From Myxococcus virescens (GTDB taxonomy: Bacteria > Myxococcota > Myxococcia > Myxococcales > Myxococcaceae): DNA of 64,000 nt. The notes below the pieces were generated by a model. That model was not told the origin of the DNA. It saw only the letters and a list, made by a program, of their open reading frames with translations, and made no database searches. The translations under genes were made by a program, and so were the position numbers. The stretch covers positions 325,293 through 389,292 of the forward strand of contig NZ_FNAJ01000005.1 in the NCBI RefSeq assembly GCF_900101905.1. Reading direction: 5' to 3'. Below, one piece after another: positions 39,800 through 47,215 of this stretch. The number at the start of each line of letters is the position of its first letter. Position 1 is the stretch's first letter.

Positions 39800-42232
39800 T
39801 CAGTGGGTGGTGGAATCCTCGCGCTGGGCGGCGCGCGCCTGACGGAACAGCGGCGCCAGCGCGGCGAAGCCAGCCACCACCGTGGAGCCGTTGTTGATGA
39901 CGGCGGCGGCGACAGGCGGCAGCCATCCCAGCGCCGCGAGCACCATGGCCACGGCATTGGGCACCAGCACCAGCCCGAGCCCCAGGTGCACGCGGGCCAG
40001 GGTGTCGCGGCCCGCGTCGAACGCCAGCAACAGGTCATCGAGGCTGCCTCGCAGCAGCACCACGTCCGCCGTCTCCAGCGCCACGTCCGTCGCCCCCCTC
40101 AAGGAGATGCCGACGTCAGCGAGCGCGAGCGCCGGGGCGTCATTGATGCCATCCCCCACCATGGCCACGATGCGTCCCTGGCGCCGGAGCGCGCGCACTT
40201 GCGTGGCCTTGTCCTCGGGAAGCAGCTCCGCGATGGCCTCGTCCACGCCCAACCGGCTCGCCACCTCCGCCACCCGCGACGGCGAGTCCCCGGACAGCAG
40301 CACGATGCGCCGGCGCCCGTTCTCCTTCAAGGCCTGCACCACGCCCGCGCTCTCCGGCCGCAGGGTCTCCACGTAGCTGATGCACCCGGCCAGCGCGCCA
40401 TCCACGGTGACCCACAGGGTGGCCACATCGCGCGGCACGGACCAGGCCAGCGCCGAGCCCGCGTCCGTCAGGTCCACACCTTGCTGCTGCATCCAGCGCG
40501 CGCTGCCCACGCAGACGCGGCGCCCGTTCACCTGAGCGCAGACGCCCCGCCCCAGGACGAACTCCTCCAGTCCCGCCTCGGGCTGCGGCACCTCCACGCC
40601 TTGCGTCTGGGCATGCCGGCGCACCGCCTCCGCCACGGGATGAGACTGACGCAGCTCGGCGGCGGCGCTCAGCGACAGCACCTCGCGCGCGTCCCAGCCC
40701 CGCGTGGGAATGACGTCCACCACTTCCGGGACACCCAACGTCAGCGTGCCCGTCTTGTCGAAGACGATGGTGTCCGCCTGCGCCAGCCGCTCCAGGTACT
40801 GCGCCCCCTTGATGAGGATGCCCTGGCGCGCCGCGAGCGTCATCGCCACCAGCGCGCTCGCCGGCACGACGATGCGGACACCCGTCCCGAAATCCGTGAT
40901 GAGGATGCTGATGGGCCGTGACGCCTCGCGCGTCCACAGCCCTGTCGCCGCGGCGAGCCCGAAGGTCGGCAGCACGACGCCGTTCGCCACCGAGTCCACC
41001 TTCGCCTGCAGCGTCATGGGCTTGGCGCCTGCGCCTTCGAGGATGTGGAGAATCTTCGCCGCCGTGGTCTCCACGCCCGCGCGCACCACCCGCACCCGCA
41101 GGCTGCCCTCGCCCACCACGGACGCGGCCAGCACGCGGTCTCCCGCCTCGCGGACCCGGGGCTCTGATTCACCCGTGAGCGCCTTCTCATCCACCCACGC
41201 AGTGCCGGCCACCACCGTCCCGTCGGCGGGTACGCTCTCCCCCGAGTGCACGACGATGAGGTCGCCCTCCTTGAGCCGGTCCGCCCGGACCTGCTCCACC
41301 TCCCCGTCCACCCGCAGCCGCCAGGCGTACAGCACCTCCAGCCGCATCAACCGGGAGATGGCGGACCGGGCGCGGTCCGCGCTGCGCTCAATCAACAAGT
41401 CGCCAATGCCCAGCAGGGAGGTGATGAGCGCCGCGGTCCGCACCTGCCCCGTGGCCAGGGACACCCCCACCGCCACCAGGTCCAGCAGGTCCACGGTGAT
41501 GCGCCGCTCCGCGACGGACTGGAAGGCGCGCTGTGCCAGCGGCAGGCCCGTCAACGCGACCCCCGTGGCCAGCACGGGCATGGGCGCCGCATTCACGACG
41601 CAGGCGGCGAGCACCGCCGAATTGAAGACCGTGGCGGCCCATTCCCGCCGGGGCGGCTCGGGCGCGGCGGGCCATGTGGATGGGTCGCTCGTGCGCAGCG
41701 CCGCCATCAACTGGCTCGCGTTGAGCATCTCCGGGTCGAAGCTCACCACCAGCGAATGGATGGCCGGCGAGGCGCTCGCCTTGTGCACCCCCGCCAGCGT
41801 CGCGGCCCAGGCCGCCAGCTTGAGGATGTCGTCGTCCTCGAGCCCTCGGACGTGCAGGCGCACGCGCCCGGGCACTGCGTGAAGCAGCTCCACCTGGAAT
41901 GGCTTGGGCGGAAGCTGGTGCAACGTGAAGGCGAAGTCCCGCACCCGCAGCGCGAACGCGCCAGGGAAGCGCGAGGACTCCTGGTAGTGAACCTTGACCA
42001 GGCCCGTGCTGCGCTGACACGTGGCCACCTGGACTTCGGGGCGGGACTCCAGCCAGCCGAGCAACTGGCGCAGCGTCTTGGAATCCTCCGCCGCGCCTCG
42101 GATGAGGAGCCGGCCCGGAGCCACGTCCGTGACGTGGACGGACACGGGCCGCTGATGCCCATCCAGGACATCGTGCGCGCGCCCCTTGAAGCCGCGCGCC
42201 ATGCCACTCAGGAACTCCACCTCCGCCCGCAT
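39800..42232 (-). CDS. P-type metal-transport-like ATPase with altered ion-binding motif
   Basis: An 810-residue protein from the ATG at 42232. The N-terminal ~200 residues hold HMA-2-like segments. The core has the TGES actuator motif, DKTGTLT phosphorylation site and GDGINDAPAL hinge of P1B ATPases. The transmembrane CPC motif just before the phosphorylation domain is replaced by VPA (RIVVPASALVAM). The cysteines that normally bind the transported soft metal are therefore missing, and the ion may be unusual or transport may be lost. It is last in a four-gene overlapping minus-strand operon whose other members include another HMA-2-like protein. Confidence 0.88.
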   Translation of the reverse strand: MRAEVEFLSGMARGFKGRAHDVLDGHQRPVSVHVTDVAPGRLLIRGAAEDSKTLRQLLGWLESRPEVQVATCQRSTGLVKVHYQESSRFPGAFALRVRDFAFTLHQLPPKPFQVELLHAVPGRVRLHVRGLEDDDILKLAAWAATLAGVHKASASPAIHSLVVSFDPEMLNASQLMAALRTSDPSTWPAAPEPPRREWAATVFNSAVLAACVVNAAPMPVLATGVALTGLPLAQRAFQSVAERRITVDLLDLVAVGVSLATGQVRTAALITSLLGIGDLLIERSADRARSAISRLMRLEVLYAWRLRVDGEVEQVRADRLKEGDLIVVHSGESVPADGTVVAGTAWVDEKALTGESEPRVREAGDRVLAASVVGEGSLRVRVVRAGVETTAAKILHILEGAGAKPMTLQAKVDSVANGVVLPTFGLAAATGLWTREASRPISILITDFGTGVRIVVPASALVAMTLAARQGILIKGAQYLERLAQADTIVFDKTGTLTLGVPEVVDVIPTRGWDAREVLSLSAAAELRQSHPVAEAVRRHAQTQGVEVPQPEAGLEEFVLGRGVCAQVNGRRVCVGSARWMQQQGVDLTDAGSALAWSVPRDVATLWVTVDGALAGCISYVETLRPESAGVVQALKENGRRRIVLLSGDSPSRVAEVASRLGVDEAIAELLPEDKATQVRALRRQGRIVAMVGDGINDAPALALADVGISLRGATDVALETADVVLLRGSLDDLLLAFDAGRDTLARVHLGLGLVLVPNAVAMVLAALGWLPPVAAAVINNGSTVVAGFAALAPLFRQARAAQREDSTTH

Positions 42233-42269
42233 GAACGCCCCCCGAGCTGAACGCAGTGCAACCGCGGCC

Positions 42270-42854
42270 TCACGCGTGGGGCCGGGGCCGGAAGGCCACC
42301 GTCCCGCTGACGCGCGCGGCGTCTTCCAGCTCCTGCTCCCGCACACCGTCACGGAACACGCTGTAGGCCCAGTACAGCGCGTTGTCCCAGCGAGGCAGCC
42401 AGCCCTTCTGCGACGGGTTCGCCACCAGCGAGTAGATGCCCGTGGCCGTCAGCACCACGGGAATCAACTCGTAGAGGCCCGCCCCCGTCAGCTCACGCGC
42501 CAGTCCGTCCAGCCACCGGGCGCCGCTCACCACGTGCTCGGCCGGGGCCTTCCGCGACTTCGCCATGAACTTGGCATCGACGATGCCGTCCAGGCCCGCT
42601 GTGTCGATGATGGCCGCCAGGAGCGATTCCACATCAGCCTCGTCCGGGCTGTATTCGACGAGCAAGCTGCCCGTGAGTGGAGAATGGACGGTGCCGAACA
42701 CGCCTTGCGTCTCCCCCAGCTCACCGCGCACGCGGTCCGCGAGGTCCGAGTCATCTCGGAAGCAGCTCGCGCGCACACGAAGCCGGCCCGGGGAGTGGTG
42801 CACGAGCAACAACCACTCCCCTTCGATGGCGCCCGAGTCCGGGTCGAGCCTCAT
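42270..42854 (-). CDS. HMA-2-like domain protein
   Basis: A 194-residue protein. The first ~85 residues have the beta-alpha-beta pattern of HMA-2-like domains (LLLVHHSPGRLRVRA and LLVEYSPDEADVESLL) without a CxxC pair. A membrane-facing helix pair follows (LTGAGLYELIPVVLTATGIY). The same domain type opens the ATPase 37 bases downstream, so this is probably a partner subunit or a detached N-terminal extension. Its start overlaps the stop of the next gene upstream by four bases. Confidence 0.75.
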   Translation of the reverse strand: MRLDPDSGAIEGEWLLLVHHSPGRLRVRASCFRDDSDLADRVRGELGETQGVFGTVHSPLTGSLLVEYSPDEADVESLLAAIIDTAGLDGIVDAKFMAKSRKAPAEHVVSGARWLDGLARELTGAGLYELIPVVLTATGIYSLVANPSQKGWLPRWDNALYWAYSVFRDGVREQELEDAARVSGTVAFRPRPHA

Positions 42855-43123
42855 GCGTGCCCCTCTCGGCTGTCCGCGACGGGCCGGGCGCCACTGTCCG
42901 CCGCACGCCGGCTGTGGGCCTGATGGAGGCTCGCCCGCGAGCGCGCCTCCGCCACCAGGTCGGAGAGGTACTCACGCTCGGTGGCGATGACCCGCCGCAT
43001 CCACGCCACCAAATCAAACGCCGCCGTCGCCACGGAGACGACCGCGCCGCGTGAGTTGTCGACGGTGCTCCGGGCCATCCAGCCGCTGGCCACGCCCGCC
43101 AGGAATGCCACCGCTGTCTTCAT
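42851..43123 (-). CDS. Small single-helix membrane protein
   Basis: A 90-residue protein with one N-terminal hydrophobic helix (AVAFLAGVASGWMA), then a charged helical region and a hydrophilic tail. I recognise no family. The gene overlaps both neighbours by four bases and is clearly part of the ATPase operon. It may be a small regulatory or assembly subunit. Confidence 0.65.
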   Translation of the reverse strand: MKTAVAFLAGVASGWMARSTVDNSRGAVVSVATAAFDLVAWMRRVIATEREYLSDLVAEARSRASLHQAHSRRAADSGARPVADSREGHA

Positions 43124-44343
43124 AGCCCCCCCGGAGCGGCATGGGCGTCAGCGCCCAGCCCGGCGACGGGAGACGACGGCATCCGCCCTTCGCGCGGCTC
43201 GAACGCGTCGCCCTGCGGCGCACGAACGACGCCGTGGGTCCGGAACTGCTTCAGCAGGGCCTGCACCCGCTCCCGGCGCAACGGACGGTTGAGCGCGGCG
43301 GCGGCCTGCCGCAGCAGCAACCACTCCGCGTTCGACATGGACAGGTCCACCGCGGCAATCACCTCGAGCGCGTGCAGGAAGGCATCCCGCGCGGGCTCGG
43401 GTACCTCGTGGAGACGCTCGACCCACTGCGCCTCGTCTTCGCCCAGGCGCTCCAGCAGCCGCTTGCGCGCCGCGGAAGGGCTGTTGCGCAGCAGGTGCGC
43501 CAGCATGACCGTCGCCTCGGACCGCAGCACCCCATCCGTTCCGAACAGGCACCAGGCGCCTTCGATGAGCAGCTCCACGCACCGCGCGTCCACGGCGCGC
43601 ACGGCGGAGAACGCATCGTCCAGGGCGCAGCGGTAGCGCGCATACGCCACCGAGGCCTCGCCCAGCCGGCGAGTGTGCCGCCAGCTGGTGACGGAGGAGG
43701 TCAGGACGCTGGCGAAGGGAAGGAGGTTTCGCAGCACGCCCTCTCCCATCAAGCGGTTGCCCAGCTTCCGCTCCGCAGCCTCCGTGTCCTCGGTCAGCAT
43801 CCGGCCCACGAGCCCGGCACCGCCGTGGTCCGAGTCCTCCCACGTCTCCGAGCCCGACGTGAGGGCGTTCAGGTGGAGCAGGTCCCACGGGTCATCCGGG
43901 TCGATGCGCACGCCGAACGCGGACGCCACGTCGCACATCATCCGGGCCTGGATGAGCGAGCGCAGCATCGTGTCCAATCCCATGGCGGCTCCGGCCACGG
44001 GGACGGCCACGAGTGCCCCCACGAAGCCAGTGTCCAGGGTGAACATGGCCGCGCTGGTGGAGATACCCGCGGCGCTTGCCCCCACCAGCGCAGCCTCCTT
44101 GCTGGCACGCCGGATGAGGGCATCCGTCTCGGACGCACGGACGGCGGACGCGGTACCGGCGCGCCGCGCCTCGTAGTGGCGCACGTAGGCGGTCACCAGC
44201 CGGGCGTGCCACGCGCCCGAACGGATGTCCTCGAAGCGCAACTCACGCCCGAGCTTCTCGGCGAAGTCTCGCAACGGGTGCAGTGTGGCCGCCGACGTCG
44301 CGGCATCTTCCGGGTGGAATGGAGCGGTTCGTGTCATGGGCAT
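43120..44343 (-). CDS. Glycine/alanine-rich membrane protein with TerB-like C-terminus
   Basis: A 407-residue protein. Two adjacent hydrophobic helices (about 86-130: ALVGASAAGISTSAAMFTL and FVGALVAVPVAGAAMGL) are of the EcsC-type hairpin. A helical middle region follows. About 290-375 is TerB-like (AFLHALEVIAAVDLSMSNAEWLLLRQ in pieces). TerB-like domains are linked to tellurite resistance and metal or stress sensing. It is the first gene of the ATPase operon. An ATG six bases later is an alternative start. Confidence 0.7.
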   Translation of the reverse strand: MPMTRTAPFHPEDAATSAATLHPLRDFAEKLGRELRFEDIRSGAWHARLVTAYVRHYEARRAGTASAVRASETDALIRRASKEAALVGASAAGISTSAAMFTLDTGFVGALVAVPVAGAAMGLDTMLRSLIQARMMCDVASAFGVRIDPDDPWDLLHLNALTSGSETWEDSDHGGAGLVGRMLTEDTEAAERKLGNRLMGEGVLRNLLPFASVLTSSVTSWRHTRRLGEASVAYARYRCALDDAFSAVRAVDARCVELLIEGAWCLFGTDGVLRSEATVMLAHLLRNSPSAARKRLLERLGEDEAQWVERLHEVPEPARDAFLHALEVIAAVDLSMSNAEWLLLRQAAAALNRPLRRERVQALLKQFRTHGVVRAPQGDAFEPREGRMPSSPVAGLGADAHAAPGGL

Positions 44344-44510
44344 GAGTGCGGAACAGCCGTGCGCGCCAGACCTGGAGGACGCGACACGGCTGGTGGGGGG
44401 TGCATCCGATGTGGGCTTCCAGGAATCGGCGCACTCAAGCTAGGGGGATTCGAGGACCGGGAGAACCGGTCCCGCGGGGCAACGCCTACGCCGCCGGGTT
44501 GACGGCTGCC

Positions 44511-45068
44511 TCAACGGACGGTGATGGCGGCCCGGGCAGTGCGCAGGAGCTCGGTGAGCTCGACACGCGCCTGCGCCTTCGCCGCCGGGTCTTTCTCGTC
44601 CTGACCTCGCTGCTCCACCAGGGCCGTCACCATGGCGCCCGCGGCGGCCTTGGCGCGGGCCCAGGGATTCGTCTCCGCGTCCGCTTCGTTCGTCGTCACC
44701 GCGGCCCAGACTTCACACAGGTGGCTGGCGGCGTCCGCGAACGCGGCGACGGCGGGCTTCTGTTCGAGGATGGACGCGTTGCGCAGATCCCCCAACGCCC
44801 CCGCGATGACATGCCCCTGGCGATAGGCCTCACCGCGGGCCTGGGCGAAGAGGTCCGCGGCGGCGGTGGCGCCCTCGACACGCGTCGCGGCCAGCCGCAG
44901 CCACTCCGCACAAATCTGGAAGGCTGTGGGCTCGGGGAACCGCGCCGTCAGCCAGCCCAGCAAGGGATAGAGGTACTCGGAGCGCTGCCAGGCCTCGTCC
45001 ACGGAGCCACAGGCCAGGCCCGACTTCTGGAACATGCCGAGCAGGAACGCATCAGGAGATTCACTCAT
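44511..45068 (-). CDS. Hypothetical alpha-helical protein
   Basis: A 185-residue protein from the ATG at 45068. It is almost wholly helical with no membrane segment and two pairs of charged helices. I recognise no family. It lies on the same strand as the ATPase operon but 167 bases upstream of it. It diverges from the trypsin-like protease gene, and a pair of TGACGCGTCA palindromes lies between the two starts. Function unknown. Confidence 0.6.
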   Translation of the reverse strand: MSESPDAFLLGMFQKSGLACGSVDEAWQRSEYLYPLLGWLTARFPEPTAFQICAEWLRLAATRVEGATAAADLFAQARGEAYRQGHVIAGALGDLRNASILEQKPAVAAFADAASHLCEVWAAVTTNEADAETNPWARAKAAAGAMVTALVEQRGQDEKDPAAKAQARVELTELLRTARAAITVR

Positions 45069-45163
45069 CGCTGCGCCCACTCTCTCCCCTCGGTGAGCGC
45101 GGAACAACCCCGCCCCCTCCGAACCACCGACACAAGATGAGGGACTTGACCGGAAGGTGCGAC

Positions 45164-45195
45164 TGACGCGTCAAGCGCCTCCACTTGACGCGTCA
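45164..45195. promoter_or_regulatory. Two identical palindromes in a divergent promoter
   Basis: The perfect 10-bp palindrome TGACGCGTCA occurs at 45164-45173 and again at 45186-45195. The centres are 22 bases apart, two helical turns. The pair lies between the starts of the divergent hypothetical gene (45068) and the protease gene (45303). It is a classic layout for cooperative binding of a dimeric regulator. Confidence 0.6.
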
Positions 45196-45302
45196 TGACA
45201 CGAGCCGAGCCTGCTGTTGCGCGGACAAGGACGTGATTCGATTGGGAAGCAAACCGGCATGTGGATTGCTGACGGCCTCCGCACTTGAAACGGGAGGTTG
45301 CA

Positions 45303-46226
45303 TTGCGATTCATGAGTGGAGTGGTCGTCGCGGTCGGTCTGCTGGGGTGCGGTGGTCCGGAGATGGAGCGAGACCCGGTCGATACGATCAGCCAGATGGA
45401 CCAGGAGATTGTGGGAGGATTCGAGGCTCGGCCTCACTCCTTCCCCTGGATTGTCAGCTTGCAGCAGGGCACCAGCCACTTCTGTGGTGGCGCCCTCGTG
45501 CGGGTCAGCGCCAAGGAAGAGAGCGATATCGTTCTCACCGCGGCCCATTGTTTCTACCGCGGTAGGTCCGGCGTCACCGCGGCCGCAGGGGCTCATGACC
45601 TGCGCAGTCCCACCGCAGCACAAGCCACAGTCCGGGTGGTGAGGGCGGTCCTTCACCCGCAATTCAATCCGGACACGACGATGAACGACATCGCCGTTCT
45701 CAAGCTCGAACGCTCCATCAAGTTCGATCAGGCCGTTGCGGGTGCCTGCGGTCAGTCATCCACCGTGCGCCCCAATACGGCCCCGCAGTACGCATCTGGA
45801 GGCAAACGCTCACCTGTTTGCCTCCCTCCCAGCGGGGATCTTGTTCCAGACAACACAATGGCGACCGTCGCGGGCTGGGGCCGGACAGAGGAGGCAGAGA
45901 ATACGTCCCCCATCTTGCTGCAGGTGGGGGTCCCCATCCTCAATCACGAATACGTGGCCAAGAGATACAGCTACGGCTCCCATGAAATCACCATCAACAG
46001 GCAGGCGATGTTCGGGGCCGGGTACGAGGTAGGAGGCAAGGACGCATGCCAGGGGGACAGCGGAGGACCTCTCATCGTACCGGGGCCCCACGGGTACGTG
46101 ATCCAGGGAATCGTGAGCTTCGCCGAGGGCTGCGCGAGGGAGGGGAAACCCGGCATCTATACGCGGGTCTCCAACTACATCCCGTGGATCAACACGCAGA
46201 TCAGGACCTACAGCAGCGTCAGGTAG
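45303..46226 (+). CDS. Secreted trypsin-like serine protease (S1A), lipoprotein-type signal
   Basis: A 307-residue protease. The lipoprotein-like signal ends at LLGC. A zymogen-type junction QEIVGGFE is followed by the S1A domain: His in LTAAHC, Asp in NDIAVLKL, Ser in GDSGGPL, and an Asp six residues before it (DACQGDSGG) that gives trypsin-like preference for Lys/Arg. The TTG at 45303 has GGGAGG seven bases upstream. An ATG at 45312 would need a long spacer. Base composition is a little lower in G+C than its neighbours. Probably used in predation or nutrient release. Confidence 0.9.
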   Translation: MRFMSGVVVAVGLLGCGGPEMERDPVDTISQMDQEIVGGFEARPHSFPWIVSLQQGTSHFCGGALVRVSAKEESDIVLTAAHCFYRGRSGVTAAAGAHDLRSPTAAQATVRVVRAVLHPQFNPDTTMNDIAVLKLERSIKFDQAVAGACGQSSTVRPNTAPQYASGGKRSPVCLPPSGDLVPDNTMATVAGWGRTEEAENTSPILLQVGVPILNHEYVAKRYSYGSHEITINRQAMFGAGYEVGGKDACQGDSGGPLIVPGPHGYVIQGIVSFAEGCAREGKPGIYTRVSNYIPWINTQIRTYSSVR

Positions 46227-46286
46227 GGGGCGCGTAAGGGGCTCCGACAGGCGCCGGTCCCCCGTGAGCTTGAATCCCGGACACGA

Positions 46287-46319
46287 CATCGCCTCCGGTC
46301 GAATGCCCCGGAGGCGATG
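46287..46319. terminator. Bidirectional hairpin between convergent genes
   Basis: A 12-bp perfect stem CATCGCCTCCGG / CCGGAGGCGATG with a 9-base loop, between the protease stop (46226) and the LysM gene stop (46348). It can end both convergent transcripts. Confidence 0.7.
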
Positions 46320-46347
46320 AGACGGCAGGTTCCACCGTGCGGCGGAA

Positions 46348-47046
46348 CTAGATGATGGGCATGAAGACCTTGAACCCGGTGCGGCCGCTGTTGGTCGTGT
46401 TGCGCTCGATGAAGTCGCTGGCGGACGAGTGGCCGTCGCCGGTGGTGATGGCCGTGTGGCCGTAGATGCTGCCCAGTCGACTGGAGGTGCTCTCCCAGGT
46501 GAGGACGAGGCCCGGAATCTTCAGCGCCTGCTCGAGCGACATGTTGACCTGCTTGAACTTGTCGCGCGGCAGGTTGTTGTCAATCTGGTTGCCGTTGCCC
46601 CAGACCTTGAAGCCGAAGGCGTTCTGGATGGCCCGGCTCACACCCGTGGCGCACAGCCCCTGGCTGTTGTACCCGCCCATGCCCAGCGCGGCCTGGCGGC
46701 CCGCTTCGGCGAGCCTGCGCATCGCGGAGGTCGCCTGGCCCGGGGCCACACCGCCGCTCCCGCTGACCTCTCCGCCGCCCGACGCACCGCCGGAGCCCCG
46801 CGGACCGCTCTTGCCCGAGTCGAAGGAATCCTTGCCGCTGTGGCCCGTGGGGCGGCCGCCAGCGCTCCCGGGGAGGCGCAGCGTGGCCCCCGCGTAGATG
46901 AGGTCTGGATTGGCGATATTGTTGATGCGCGCCAACTCCTTCACCGACGTCTTGAAGCGAGCGGCGAGCTCAGAGAGGGTGTCCCCCTTGCAAATCAGGT
47001 AGGAGGAAGGTGCTCCCCTGCGGCTCGAATTGATGGACGTGGACAT
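46348..47046 (-). CDS. LysM-domain protein with CHAP/NlpC-like C-terminal domain
   Basis: A 232-residue protein. One LysM domain lies near the N-terminus (about 15-58: YLICKGDTLSELAARFK and ADLIYAGATLRLP-type strands). A Gly/Ser-rich linker follows (about 60-105). The C-terminal domain has a possible nucleophile Cys in GLCATGVSRAIQ and a His in YGHTAITTGDG, the arrangement of CHAP or NlpC/P60 amidases. There is no signal peptide or lipobox, so export would need another route. AGGAGA lies upstream of the ATG. It probably acts on peptidoglycan, though the amidase assignment is tentative. Confidence 0.72.
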   Translation of the reverse strand: MSTSINSSRRGAPSSYLICKGDTLSELAARFKTSVKELARINNIANPDLIYAGATLRLPGSAGGRPTGHSGKDSFDSGKSGPRGSGGASGGGEVSGSGGVAPGQATSAMRRLAEAGRQAALGMGGYNSQGLCATGVSRAIQNAFGFKVWGNGNQIDNNLPRDKFKQVNMSLEQALKIPGLVLTWESTSSRLGSIYGHTAITTGDGHSSASDFIERNTTNSGRTGFKVFMPII

Positions 47047-47215
47047 TCAGGTCTCCTGGATCCCATTGTCGTCTCGGCCCTCCCGGAGTTGCGTCCGGTT
47101 TCCCAAAATCTTGGAATCCGCAGGGAAACGAGGGACTGTAAATCGAGAAAACCCGAATAAAACCAGGAACCTGGAGGCGCTCGATTGCGATGCCACCTCC
47201 GTGCCGAATTGAGCA

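Noticed and set aside
47047-47215. Lower-G+C stretch upstream of the LysM gene, considered as an element boundary
   Set aside because: No terminal repeats, integrase or attachment-site duplication could be found; promoter composition explains it.
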